A stretch of 64,000 nucleotides of DNA from Lunularia cruciata (GCA_948567375.1 OX419757.1:70928001-70992000); one strand, 5' to 3'. Positions 41,304 to 52,258 are shown, numbered from the stretch's first letter. Program-made: numbers and translations. The notes: generated by a model not told the origin, from the letters alone.

Positions 41304-41894
41304 TGTAAAAGATCAAGACCAAGGAGAGAAATAGGAGAATGGAAACTCACATTGAGACACTTGAATGCGGGAAAATTCCGAAAGCCTAGCATGAGCTTCA
41401 GCTTTAGTATTTATAAGTAGTATATAAGGCCCTTGAGAAGCTTCTCAAGAAGCTTGCTTGAGCCACTTTCTTAGAGTGCAAGCCAAGTTAACTAGGAAGC
41501 TTCTCAATAAGTTTTTTTAGAAGCCGCCTACTTGGCATGCAAGCTAAGCTAGTTAGAAGCTTTTAGAAGCTACTTGCTTGGGGTGCAAGTTAAGCTAGTC
41601 AAGAAGCTTCCCAAGAAGCTTCCTAGATGCTTCTAGAATATTCTAGGCTAATTTGGCTTATTCTCTACTTTGTTAGCCTCACTAACTACATCATTGAACT
41701 CCATATTGTTCCATATTCCTCCACCGTTGGTTGGTGACGTCCTCATTGGCATTGAAGCTTGAAACTCTTGGATGGTTGTCTATGCATTCTGGATGTGAGA
41801 AAGAGGTTCCCATGTGGCATCATGAAAGAGATACCCTTTCCAAAGGACCTTGTACTCCATATGTTGTTGACTTCCTTCTTGAATGTGATGGCAT
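41304..41894 (-). repeat. Mirror of the A1 3' LTR and chromodomain end
   Basis: 41304-41713 is the LTR, 41714-41894 the chromodomain remnant, followed by the TTGC target site (41895-41898) next to the methyltransferase element. Confidence 0.85.
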
Positions 41895-41898
41895 GCAA

Positions 41899-42347
41899 TG
41901 TCACGCCATTTGTAGTTCCGCATCTAGATGCTCGCACACTGGAGTTCCAGTGATGGTAGTTAGAGTTATTCTAGCTGTTTCTCAGGGACTACTTTCCGAC
42001 GGTTAGATTTCGTGTTCGGGGTACTGACTTCACGGTGGGGCCCACCGTCACTTTGCACCGTTTGCACCGTCGAGTGTGCCGTCAGCGGGACCGTTAGGGT
42101 TTCAGGGCTAGCTCAAGTCCAGGGGGTATAGTTTCGAAGTGAGCTCCAGAGAGCTCACTTCTCTGATGTTGAGCCTTCGAGTTCCTGGCTATGGTGGACA
42201 GAGGCCGGCGAGCGTCACCTGGATTCTCTATGCTTGAGTGGGTGTGGCTTGACTGTAATCAGTGCCCAGTTGTTGGCAATTTATAGAGTGACAGATCAAG
42301 TACTGATCTGAGTTGAGTTGAGTTGAGAATGTTAAGCAATCTGATTA
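41899..42347 (+). repeat. 5' LTR core (mirror copy)
   Basis: Mirror of 23035-23483, starting TGTCACGCC and including the 11-bp hairpin. Confidence 0.85.
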
Positions 42348-43650
42348 CATCAGAGAAGTGAAGTCAGGGGGAAATCGGGTGCAGGAACGTTGAGTGTTGG
42401 TGGTATCTCCAAGCTCGGTGGATCGTGGTAGCTCGATTCAGGTTCTGTGTTTCCCTAGTGTGCAGAAGCTCGTGTAGTTGATGCAAATTTGGCAGTTAGG
42501 CGGACGGTGTGCGGAAGCGCTGGCCAAATTTTGAGCAAAGAAGGAGCAATTTTTGAGCAGTGTTGTGATTTTGAGCTCAGGAGGTGAAGGCAGGACCAAT
42601 TTGCTGCGAGTTGGGCTCAGAAAGTGAAATTGAAGGTGGAGTTGGAAAGCTCTTCTCATGAAATTGTGATTTGGAAAAACCCGTTTTGTCAATTTGGCTC
42701 GAGTGGAAAGTTAGCGGGGGATTTGGCGGACATCCATCTTTAGGGTTTACGTCAGATTTTACGTCAGATTTACGTCAGATTTTGGGCCAGAATTGGAGGA
42801 GTTTCGCTGTTTGGCCAGATTTGGAGAAGTTTCGCTAGTTTGGAGGAGTTTCGCAAATTTGGAGAAGTTTCACCAATTTTGGAGGAGGTTCGAAGTGGCA
42901 ACAAGAAAGGCCTCATTTGGCTGAATTTCGGCGTTTCGAGGCATAGGGCTGTGGGCTATGAGAGGCTACGAAGGCCTAGAAGGGCCAGAAGGGCCAGCAA
43001 GCCAGCTTGCTGGCGTGAGGCTAGCTAGTTTAGTGTAGATCTTGGTCATTGGTTGGCAAAATCTGCCTTTCTTGCTAGATTGTGCACAACAGGGTTTGAC
43101 CCCTAGATCTCTTGTTCCTAGACTGGTGCCCTAGCCAACTGGTCCACCCTCACTTGTTGTCATAGTGACTGTGCCACTGTTATCTATACACATGTAGCTT
43201 TGGCTAGGAGAGGCAGTTTGATCCTATTCTTGGTGATCCTGGTAGCTTAGGACTTAGATACAAACTACTCTTATGTCAAATGCCAAATGGTGGCAGAGTC
43301 AGTCCCGTGTTGTGTTATGAGATGGAGGGTTTTCGTTTAGATTTCTTGTGATTGGATCCCCTCCATTCTCTACATCCTGTTTGTGCACCACGTTTGTGTG
43401 AGGTGCCTTGACTTTTGAGCGTTGGTGCTCTGGTGTGCTCTCGGTGGTGAGGCTGGAGTGATGACCAGTCAGACTACCTTTGTTTCTCTCCGGTGAGGCA
43501 GGAAGTGATGACCTGCAGACCGTGAGAGTGCGTGTTATGATGGCAGGTTATAGGTTGCCCTTCCCCTAGTGTAGTTATCTCGGTTAGAGTTACATTAGTG
43601 GGTGGTGTCTAGTTGGTGTTGGCACTTGGTGGGGCACTTGCAGTTGCGAC
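42348..43650. other. Leader of the methyltransferase element (mirror copy)
   Basis: Non-coding leader. It holds the three TGACGTAA-type sites (42747-42777, read here as TTACGTCA), a short direct-repeat field built on 'gga(g/a)gagtttcgc' (about 42795-42880), the tRNA-like segment on the minus strand (about 43082-43154) and the PBS-like TGGTGGCAGAGTCAG at 43288. Confidence 0.6.
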
Positions 43651-44721
43651 TTGCGGTTGCAGTTGGTGGTTCGGGTTTGCTGTTGCAGTTACGTGGTCAC
43701 GACGGAGTTCTTTGGAGATTCCAGAGGATTTAGCCTTGCAGTACGCAGTGGGTTTACTTGGAGTGGTGCTCGGTATCAGCCTGTATCTCAGGTCCCAGTG
43801 AGGGAGGAGATTGACTCTGAGTTGGAGTTTGACACAGGAGCTGATTCAGTTGAGAGTGCACTTGGTGTGTCCGCACTGTTGTTGTGGGACATGGATGAGA
43901 TTTATGGGGCCTCCAAAGGCCCTAGGCGTTACTCTGGTACAGTGGGTACTATTGAGTTGGATGATTTCATCCAGGAGTTCGATAGTTGGTGTGATCTGCA
44001 GTAGATGCGGAACCCGACTTTGTTCACACCCTTCATGGCATGGAAGGGGTTGTTTCAGCACTTGGAGGGTCCACCGATGGACGACTACCATGAGTTCAAG
44101 AGAGCTCATTTGGAGGAGATTGAGTTATGGAGACAGTATTGGTCTCCACACTATGTCTCCATCACTTCAGGTTCGGTGGCCAGGAGTAGGTCGGTTGTAC
44201 CTACGAGTTCTAGCTCGAGTAGTGTTGGTGGAGCTAGTGGAGGTGCACTAGCTGGAGATAGTGCTACTACGAGTGGAGGTACCGCTGCAGGAGGTGGTGT
44301 GGTACCGGGGTTTAACCTCATGGTGGAGTTCTTCCTATGTTTGAGGCAGAACTACCAGGGAGTGCAGACTGACAAGCTGAGGAGCTTGTAGGAGTTCCAG
44401 CGGAAGGCTGGAGAGAGCCTACGCGAGGCATACACTCGCATGAGGCGGCTGATCAGTTTCACTCAGGGAGTTACTAAGGCCCAGGCAGTCCAGTTTTGGT
44501 ATGGGATACTGGACAAGGAGTTGCGACGTAGAGTTCGTGATGCTACGTTGTTGCAGGCTACTTCGCCCACTTTGGCAGTAGTCTTTGGTTTGGCTGAGCG
44601 TATTGAGCTCAACATGGTGGAGGAGAGAGTGGTGACAGCTGGATTTGGTAGAGAGACCTCATCCACGGTTGTGACTTCTTCTAGAGTGCAGCAGAGTGCA
44701 CCACGCCCAGTTGGTTTTTGA
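43651..44721 (+). CDS. Gag of the methyltransferase element (mirror copy), interrupted
   Basis: Same frame and stops as 20661-21731: TAG at 44002-44004 and 44389-44391, TGA at 44719-44721. Confidence 0.75.
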
Positions 44722-44739
44722 GGACAGGGTGGATAGCCC

Positions 44740-46644
44740 AGATCCTATGGAGCGAGTGGAGGGCCTAGTGGAGTTAGACCCTTACCCTCATTTTCGGGTC
44801 AGCAGCAGCCAGTGAGTGGTGGTGTTGCTTGTTGGACTTGTGGTGGACCTCACCATAGGAGAGAGTGTACTCAGGGCAGCGGACCTGATACCTCTGGTGC
44901 ATCACAGCCAGCACAGAGGCAGTGTGAGCACTGCCATAGATTTGGTCATACTAGTGACCGGTGTTTTGACCTACACCCGGAGTTACGGAGTGGTAGGGCT
45001 GCTATGACAGGTAGTAGAGGAGCTCCAGTTCATGGAGGACGAGGTGGTAGAGGTGGTGGTAGAGGATCTACACCTAGTAGGGGTGCAGTACCTGCCCTTA
45101 CTTCTGACACAGCTATGGCTACTCGGATTGAGCAGTTGGAGCAGAGATTGGCTAGTATGGCTATTGCTCAGAGGAGATCAGATTCGGGTGCTGAGGCTTC
45201 CACCTCATATGCTGGTGATAGAGATGCTTTGGACTTCATGTGCGGAGCAGCACAGGTGGATGCATCTGCAGCAGTGACTAGGAGTGCAGTACATGCTCCA
45301 GAGCCTAGAGGAGCATCAGTGGAGTTGGACCCACAGAGAGGAGAGGTTGGGAGACAGGTCAGACTTCCCCAGTCTTTCACGCTATCTGAGACATTGCAGA
45401 CAACATCCATGGTTCCTAGACGTCCTAGTGCAGGTGTGGTAGGTGGTGATGGAGTACCTGCTAGTCAGCCACCTGCTACTACACAGACTGAGTCTAGCAT
45501 GATGTTGGGGGCGGCTCAGCTGATTATGCGGCATCCTTTATTTTCAGCCAGTGACATGTTTACATTGGGAGTTGACCCAGCCCCAGTGTTCCGGTTGGCC
45601 GCCACGTTGTGTGAGAGTAGGGATGGTGTAGTTCCTACTACTAGAGCAGAGGTGGTTGGTAGTGGAGCTGACTTGGTTGAGGAGCATGGGATCCATTCAG
45701 CAACCAGTGGTTTATGGCAGGCAGCAACGGCTAGACTGGAGGAGTTGCCAGCTAGACCGGCCTTTGAGAGAGCGCGGTTTACACTTGGTGTTGTCCTATT
45801 GGATAACCAGAGGGGGATCTTTCATTTGGTGGGACCTTCAGGGAAGGTCTATACACCACAGAGAGTCTTGTTAGACTCTGGTGCGCAGCCCCTTATGTTG
45901 GGGAAGGCTGCAGTTGTTGGTCTAGAGTTACGGAAGACCGATGTGGAGAGGTGTCCATTTCAGATCCAGACATCTCTAGGTGGTGGTTCGACACAATACA
46001 TCACACGTGGGGAGCTTGTTGTCCAGGTTCAGCCTGGTCATCCGACTGATAGCTCAGTGGTGAGAGCTCAAGGTATTGCGACGATAGCTGAGTCATATGA
46101 TGTGCTAGTTGGGGGAGCAGTGTTATACCCTATGGGTTTCAGTATTGACTATTGGGAGGAGACAGCCTCTTATAGACCTGGTTGGCAGTCTGGTGAGGGA
46201 CGGGTATGTCGCCTACCAGTACGCTTTAGTAGTGGCAGTCTTGGCTCACTACAGTCCGAGACCATGGCAGCATCAGTTTTGGCTTTCAGCGGTGCAGTTA
46301 CTTGGCCTGGTGACTTGTTGGAGGGGAACGCCCATGCAGAGGATACTCCAGTACCAGAGGAGATCACTCGGCTATGGAGTACGAGTGGGATTGTTCCATC
46401 CACCTTGGATGTTCCATTGTGGAGTTCAGAGGAGGCATTGCAGCAGCATGCAGATCAGTTGGTGCAGCAGGCTTGGAGTGGAGCCTTCATACCATCAGGG
46501 GATGAGTGTGAGGATGAGCCTCCAGAGGCGATTGCTTTGACACCTCTGGATACCACACTCATTGCTTGGCAGTATCCAGTAGAGGGGATATGTCTATTAG
46601 AGTTGTTTGGTGGGATCAGCACCGGACTAGCTGCGGTGTTATAG
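44740..46644 (+). CDS. Zinc knuckles, protease and methyltransferase motif I (mirror copy)
   Basis: Identical in translation to 18738-20642. It ends at TAG 46642-46644 directly after motif I of the methyltransferase. Confidence 0.9.
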   Translation, partial: RSYGASGGPSGVRPLPSFSGQQQPVSGGVACWTCGGPHHRRECTQGSGPDTSGASQPAQRQCEHCHRFGHTSDRCFDLHPELRSGRAAMTGSRGAPVHGGRGGRGGGRGSTPSRGAVPALTSDTAMATRIEQLEQRLASMAIAQRRSDSGAEASTSYAGDRDALDFMCGAAQVDASAAVTRSAVHAPEPRGASVELDPQRGEVGRQVRLPQSFTLSETLQTTSMVPRRPSAGVVGGDGVPASQPPATTQTESSMMLGAAQLIMRHPLFSASDMFTLGVDPAPVFRLAATLCESRDGVVPTTRAEVVGSGADLVEEHGIHSATSGLWQAATARLEELPARPAFERARFTLGVVLLDNQRGIFHLVGPSGKVYTPQRVLLDSGAQPLMLGKAAVVGLELRKTDVERCPFQIQTSLGGGSTQYITRGELVVQVQPGHPTDSSVVRAQGIATIAESYDVLVGGAVLYPMGFSIDYWEETASYRPGWQSGEGRVCRLPVRFSSGSLGSLQSETMAASVLAFSGAVTWPGDLLEGNAHAEDTPVPEEITRLWSTSGIVPSTLDVPLWSSEEALQQHADQLVQQAWSGAFIPSGDECEDEPPEAIALTPLDTTLIAWQYPVEGICLLELFGGISTGLAAVL

Positions 46645-47517
46645 GTGGGTATCCGAGTACAGAGGTACTTGTATGTAGAGAGAGATGAGACTGCTAGGCG
46701 AGTCTCTTTACATCATGTGGCACACTTGGCCTATCGGTATCTGGAGTTATTACCGATGTCAACAGTCAGAGGTTACCAGAAGGCCTTACCAGGAGACATT
46801 TCCTTATTGGGGGCGCATGACCTAGAGAGACATGGGCCTATTCACTTGGTGATTTCTGGATGGCCATGTCAGGGACATACACGTGCGGGCCGCGGTTTGG
46901 GTCTTCAGGATCCTCGTTCTGGTGTGTTTTGGGAGATGTTACGGATACTACGACATCTCCAGGTTCATCAGTCTGTTTCTCCAGCTTACCTTTTGGAGAA
47001 CGTTCCATTGATGGGTGATTCTCGCACTAGAGTGGTGGCGAGTACACATCAAGTCCATTCTTGGATGGGACCTGCTGTATTGTTAGATGCAGCCAGAGTG
47101 GGATCACGGGCTCATCGTCTTCGTCTTTGGTGGACGAACCTTTTACCCAGAGAGGTTCTACAGCATAGTTATGATAGGATTCAGCGACTAGACCACATTC
47201 TTGTTGATGATATCTTGGATGTTGGACGTCAGTCTCAGACAGTGGTAGTGGCTGATAGGTCACCTATGGCAATGGTGAACCTAGTTGGACAGCCTAGAGC
47301 TGCATTTCCCACACTCATGAGTTTCCCAAGCTCTCATGCTTTTCGAGAGGGAGGATCTGGACTTGTTTGGGACTCACAGTTACAGCAGTTGGTGGAGCCC
47401 AATGCTGATGAGAGAGAGCGGGCGATGGGTTTTCGCACCGGTATTACCGCTGTTCCAGCAATGTCAGAGGCATCCAGGCGTCAGGTGTTAGGTCAGGCTA
47501 TGTTAACTGAACTTTGA
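46645..47517 (+). CDS. C5 cytosine DNA methyltransferase domain (mirror copy)
   Basis: 290 codons, differing from 17865-18737 only at residue 181 (Arg here, Gln on the left). All catalytic motifs (PCQ, ENV, RxHRxRLWW) are retained. The pol frame starts in the -1 register at 47511 as on the left, but is cut off after about 25 codons by the junction at 47586. Confidence 0.93.
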   Translation: MGIRVQRYLYVERDETARRVSLHHVAHLAYRYLELLPMSTVRGYQKALPGDISLLGAHDLERHGPIHLVISGWPCQGHTRAGRGLGLQDPRSGVFWEMLRILRHLQVHQSVSPAYLLENVPLMGDSRTRVVASTHQVHSWMGPAVLLDAARVGSRAHRLRLWWTNLLPREVLQHSYDRIQRLDHILVDDILDVGRQSQTVVVADRSPMAMVNLVGQPRAAFPTLMSFPSSHAFREGGSGLVWDSQLQQLVEPNADERERAMGFRTGITAVPAMSEASRRQVLGQAMLTEL

Positions 47518-47593
47518 CCTGGATTGTGAGCCTTGGTTTGGCAGAGCAGCGTAGGATGCGCTTGATAGGCATCACCACTCGGACACAAATACC

Positions 47594-47621
47594 CACCTTT
47601 ATTTACATTTCTACAAAGGTG
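47594..47621. repeat. Short inverted repeat at the junction
   Basis: CACCTTT (47594-47600) and AAAGGTG (47615-47621), a 7-bp stem with a 14-base loop, spanning the breakpoint between the palindrome arm and element B. Confidence 0.7.
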
Positions 47622-49478
47622 ATAGGCCACAGCGCCGATGCGACGAAGAATCAAGAAAGGCCCAATAAAATGAGGTATGAGCTTACGAGATCCAACTAAT
47701 GTGAGGTTGGTTGTCGATAGCCATACTTGATCCCCAACATTGAACTCCATGTGTCTACGGTGTGCATCAGCATACTGCTTTTGTCGATTTTGTGCAATCT
47801 GTAACCTGTGCTTGGCGCTCTCCACACCTTGTTGGATTCTAGAAACAAATGTGTTGATTGCATCAACCTTGGTAGTCACTGGACGGATCTTCATCAAGCT
47901 AGAAGGTGTGAAGGGATGCTCACCATACATGAGGAAGAACGGAGTGACTTGGGTGGAGGCATTCACTAAATTGTTGTAAGCGAATTCCACCAACGGTAGC
48001 AGGGTGTCCCACCTCTCTTGCTCTTCTAAGGTGAAGCTGCGTAACATGTCTTCAATCGTGCGATTAGCCCGCTCTGTTTGGCCATCTGTTTGTGGGTGGT
48101 AAGCTGTAGACATGGCCAACTTGGTTTTGAAGAAACCAAAGAGTGTTCGCCAAAACAAACTGGTGAATTGGGTGCCTCTATCGGTGATGAGTACTCTAGA
48201 CAAGCCATGGTGAGCAAAGACTGCATCTAAGTATAGTTGAGCCAGTTGTGGAGCGGTCACCTCCTTGGTGGTAGGGCGTACATGAATCATTTTGCTGAGC
48301 CGGTCCACAAAGACCACAATGGAGTCAAACCCTGAGGTGGTCTTGGGTAATTCACAGACGAGATCCATACTCACTTGTTCCCAACGTTGGGTAGGAGTGG
48401 GAAGAGGTTGAAGGAGCCCTGCAGGAGCTTGATTAGAAGCTTTGTTTTGTTGACAAAGTAGGCAGCTACGCACATAGTCCATCACGTCGTTGCTCATCTT
48501 GGGCCAATAGTAATGGCGCTTGACTGCCTCCAAGGTCTTGTCCACTCCGACATGAGCTGCAATGGCCGAATCATGACATTCCGCTAGAATGGTGGTGCGT
48601 AATTCAGGGACATTTGGGATCCACAATCGGCCCTCCCGAAAGGTGAGTCCTTGGGTGCTGGTGACACCTTTGGACGATTGCTCTTCTACAATCTCTGGAT
48701 CAGTTTTTGTAGCAGCTAGAATCTCTTGCCAGAATTCAGGGTTAATCTTAACCTTTGCCGCCAAGTTGTTGGCCATTGGCATGCGGGTGAATGCAATTGC
48801 AAGTTGCTTCTTACCTTCCACGTAGGTGATTGTCATGTTGAAGCGTTGTCGCCACTCTGCCCACCGAATTTGGCAACGAGATAGATCCTTCTGCGTCTCA
48901 AGGTAGACTAGAGGTTTGTGGTCTGTCTCTCTTACAAATGCCTTCTCGCCTAAGTAGTGCTTCCAATGCTTGGTTGCTAGAACGATGGCCAGCTCTTCTT
49001 GTTCTGTGGTGTGGTAGTTGCGCTCTGCCGGTAACAACTTTCAAGAGAAATATGCAATCGGATGCCATCTGTCATGCCACTCTTGTTGTAGGATTGCTCC
49101 TATTGCTACGCCTGATGCATCCGTAGCCAACTTGATTGGACGTTTTGGGTCATACCACTTCAAGATTGGTGCATGTAGCAAGGCGGCCTTCAATTCTTGA
49201 AAGGCCAACTCTTGTGCAATTCCCCATGTCCACTTCTTCCCCTTGCCAAGTAGTGCCGTTAAAGGCTGTGCAACCTTGGAGAAGTCCTTGACAAATCTAC
49301 GATAGAATCCCGTCAACCCCAAGAAGCTCTTAAGTTGAGTCTGATCTTCTGGGGCACTCCATTTTTGAATGACCTCTATTTTATCTGTCAATACTTGAAT
49401 GCCCTTTGTAGTTACTCTATGCCCTAAGTAGTCTACTTCAGACTTGCCAAACTCACACTTTGAGATTTTGGCGTACAA
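47616..49478 (-). CDS. Element B RNase H and integrase
   Basis: RNase H begins in the block 49478-49041 (LATDASGVAIGAILQQ) and, after one TGA near 49038, continues in 49037-47616. RNase H motifs: TTEQEELAIVLATKHW and ETDHKPLVYL. Integrase: HDSAIAAHVGVDKTL with the zinc His, CLLCQQNKA, SMDLVCELPKT (first Asp), LITDRGTQFTSLFW (second Asp), HPQTDGQTERANR (Glu), then the GPF tail FIGPFLILRRIGAVAY. Catalytic residues are intact. It ends at the junction, so any chromodomain is lost. The ORF formally runs on to 47493 into foreign sequence. Confidence 0.9.
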
Positions 49479-49496
49479 TTGATTCTGTCTTAGAAT

Positions 49497-50345
49497 CTAG
49501 AGGACCTCTCGTAGATGTTGTTTGTGTTCTGTCATCGTGCTACTATATACTAAGATATCATCCAAGAAGACGATAACAGACTTATCCAAGTATGGACGAA
49601 ATATGTCATTCATTAGGCTCATGAAAGTGGCATGCGCATTGGTGAGGCCAAAAGGCATCACAAGATACTCAAAGTGGCCATACCTGGTTCGAAAGGCAGT
49701 TTTGTACACATCCTCCCCTGCAATTCGGATTTGATTGTAACCGCTCCGCAAGTCCAATTTGGTGAAGTACCTTGCTCCATGGAGTTGATCAAACAGGTCA
49801 TCCATGCGAGGTAAGGGGTATTTGTTCTTCACTGTTTGCTGATTGAGACCCCGATAGTCAATGCACATGCGCATTGTACCATCCTTCTTCTTCACAAACA
49901 AGACAGGGGCCCCATATGGTGATACGCTAGGTTGGATGAACCCTTTCTGTAGCATCTCCTCAATTTGAGTCTTACACTCCTCCAACTCATGAGGTGATAG
50001 GCGATATGGGGCCTTACAAGGAGGTGTCTTCCCCGGGAGTGTCTCTATTTTGTGATCTACTCGCCTCTTAGGTGGTAATCCTGAGGGTAGATCATCGGGA
50101 AAGACATCTTGAAACTCATCCACCACATCCTTCAATTACTCAGGAATTTGTCCAGCGAGTTGTGCACTCTGGACTTCTCTTATTAGACCCAGAAAACATC
50201 TATCGGTTTTACAGACAGTTGTCGTCCCTACGACATATAGAGGCAGTTTTTGCCTGTGTGATTTTTCTTTAACCCCAATGATTGACCATTGGTGGGTTCT
50301 CACTACTTTCTTCCTCCAATCCACCATTGGGTTGTACTGCTCCAT
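49497..50345 (-). CDS. Element B reverse transcriptase
   Basis: Two open blocks in the same frame, 50345-50136 and 50135-49497, separated by a TAA at 50136-50138. Motifs: [87 protein letters not shown] and FLDDILVYS. After a TAG at 49497-49499 the frame goes on to YAKISKCEFG and the thumb LGLTGFYRRFV. Apart from the stops it is full length with an intact active site. Confidence 0.9.
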
Positions 50346-50726
50346 CTATGGCATGCCTAAAATTGCATCATAACGGGCTAACTGTATCACTCGCCACTCA
50401 ATTGCTTCCTGATACTTTCCTACAGAGAGGGTTACCCGTCTAGGTAATGATTCAATCCTCTCTGTTTGCCCATTTGGTAACTCTACTTCTTCACTTCCAT
50501 CTCTCTCTAGATCCATTCCCAAGCTTATTGCAACAAAGTGAGACAATAAATTCTCTGTTGCTCCCGGATCTATTAATACTCTCACTTGATTACCTTCTAG
50601 GATTCCATTCACGACAATCAATTGTGAGGTTGCCTTTCGGGATCTTTGCGCATTATTATTCTTCCTTCCCTCGCTTCTCTGCTTCCTTATTGAGCCAGTA
50701 AGGCCGCGAGGTACATTTACTGGCAA
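50346..50726 (-). CDS. Element B aspartic protease
   Basis: The block contains VRVLIDPGATENLLS. The catalytic Asp is present but the usual DSG/DTG triad reads DPG. The C-terminal half has QLARYDAILGMP, as expected for a gypsy retropepsin. Proline in the loop is unusual and may lower activity. Confidence 0.75.
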   Translation of the reverse strand: MPVNVPRGLTGSIRKQRSEGRKNNNAQRSRKATSQLIVVNGILEGNQVRVLIDPGATENLLSHFVAISLGMDLERDGSEEVELPNGQTERIESLPRRVTLSVGKYQEAIEWRVIQLARYDAILGMP

Positions 50727-51813
50727 TCTTCGTTTTCCGAAGTGGTTTCCACCTCCTCCTCTTCAATGTGCCTCTCCATGTTGTTCAAAGATTGCCTGTA
50801 CGAAGGCCGAGGGCCTCTAGGGAAACGAGTGTGACAATTGGTAGATATGTGCCCAATATGGCCACAATTGTAACAACGGCGTTGTTCTCCTCGAGTCACT
50901 TCTCCTCGTGGGACTCCATCTCTTCGTTCTTCTACTCGTCCCCACTCTCCTTGAAGTGGCCGTGCTCCTCGATCCTGGAATCGAAGGTTGCCCAATTCCA
51001 TCGGTACTAGTCCACCCATGTGTGGCATTTTTGCTCGATAATGTTGAGGTGGAACTACTCCTTCACCTCCACCTAATGCTCTGGCTATTCTCTGCACACA
51101 AGCAATAGCTTCAAATACTGTGTGAGGGTTTTGCACCATGACTTCTTGGCAAATCCGCTCTTTCAACCCTTGTTTGAAATTGTCGAGAGCCTCTGCTGGA
51201 CTCCTGTCGATAATTGCAACTTGTAGATCCAGAAATGCCTCCACATACTCTTGTACGCTATTCTTCTACCTCAATCCCCATAGTCGGGTTTGAGCCATCT
51301 GCACAGAATCCACCGATTGGAAATTCTTGAGCAGTCCTTCTTGCATTGCTATCCATGTGACCTCCCTTCTCTCTGCCAGCATGGATCGTTCCCAAGCATC
51401 ATACCATGTGAGGCTTTATCGGTCAAGTACCCACATGCAAACACGCATGCAACATGCTCTGTGATCTCTGTTGAGAACAATCGAAAATATCAATTCATTC
51501 TCGAGATCCAATTCTCCACTACTCCCATCGTACGCTGCCCCTTGTAAGGCTCGATGTTGTAGGTCTTCTTCATCCGGAGTAGCAATGTGGCTTCATCGTT
51601 GATAGGGTTCGTAGGCATGGGTGCCTCTCCAAGTACTTCAGTCGCAGGTATTGGGTTTTGAGACGGCTCTTCTTCTTGCATGGCTTGATCGTTCCTGAGG
51701 ATTTGCACTTGACTTTGCAATGTCTCCATGGTCATCTTAATCTCTCGAAATTCATTCAACATCCCTTGCACCAGCTCTTGCAACTGCGGATCCATGGTTC
51801 CTGCAACACCCAA
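50717..51813 (-). pseudogene. Element B gag
   Basis: Starts MGVAGTMDPQLQELVQGML with a coiled N-terminus. Open to about 51490 (YNIEPYKGQRTMGVVENWISRM), it then suffers a frameshift and stops until the open block 51244-50717 (LDLQVAIIDRSPAEALDNFKQGLKERI). The zinc knuckle CYNCGHIGHISTNCH is near 50860-50820, and an acidic tail ends at a stop overlapping the protease block. Confidence 0.8.
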
Positions 51814-52036
51814 TTGCTAAGTTCTACTTCAATACAGAGTCAATATAATCACTCTGGAAGGCGCACGAACTATCGGAACTACCATTGGGACCTCAGAAGC
51901 TATCACTCATTGATAATACTCCTCACCAAAATTCCTAACCACAAAATCTCTAAACATCAATTTTGGCCTCACTACATAACGGATTTCTACTTGAGTGTTG
52001 AAAGGGAGAGGGTTTGGGACATTCATATCCATATTA

Positions 52037-52258
52037 TCATAATAGAATGTAGATCGTCAAATCCCACTCTCTGTTATATATCACCACAGGTAGAATCACC
52101 GGGTTTGGTGAGTTCATCACTCTGTCCATGAATTCCGCACCAAAGTGATAAACTAGCGATACTCTCATCTGCTCACGCTGGATGTACATAACCTTGATGT
52201 GGAATGGGTTTGAGAATGGAAAGCTAGGTGCGGGAAATTGTCCCCCCGGTGCATCCAT
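52037..52258 (-). CDS. Leader ORF, 73 aa (element B)
   Basis: Intact ATG-to-TGA frame between the PBS and gag. It starts MDAPGGQFPAPSFPF and ends with VILPVVIYNREW and IYILL. The ILPVV-x-Y block, a Trp and the IY-x-L ending line up with the family-A leader ORF (ILPVVTYRERW ... IYVLIN), as do the MD start and a mid-frame FG. Similar length, position and motif order in two otherwise diverged families suggest selection on the protein. Confidence 0.6.
   Translation of the reverse strand: MDAPGGQFPAPSFPFSNPFHIKVMYIQREQMRVSLVYHFGAEFMDRVMNSPNPVILPVVIYNREWDLTIYILL

Larger units (their letters stand above)
33294..47586 (-). repeat. Right arm of the 14.3-kb inverted duplication
   Basis: Reverse complement of 17796-32088. 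The single difference I found (47186 G, counterpart 18196 T instead of C) is a CG-to-TG type change and turns Gln into Arg in the methyltransferase ORF. Confidence 0.95.
41899..47586 (+). mobile_element. Methyltransferase element, 5' part only (mirror copy)
   Basis: Same as 17796-23483 in reverse: LTR core 41899-42347, leader, gag, zinc knuckles, protease, methyltransferase. RT, RNase H, integrase, PHD finger and 3' LTR are absent, because the sequence switches at 47587 to element B. Confidence 0.92.

Noticed and set aside
41731-42006. 91-codon ORF at the LTR boundary (mirror 23376-23651)
   Set aside because: Reads through the LTR end and an antisense chromodomain remnant; no independent coding signal.
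43811-44251. 146-codon plus-strand ORF (and its mirror 21131-21571)
   Set aside because: Overlaps gag in another frame; Trp/Cys/Leu-rich composition without motifs, a shadow of the gag frame.
46109-46540. 143-codon ORF (and mirror 18842-19273)
   Set aside because: Out-of-frame reading of the protease to methyltransferase linker.
51658-52131. 157-codon plus-strand ORF
   Set aside because: Antisense to element B gag and leader ORF, no motif.
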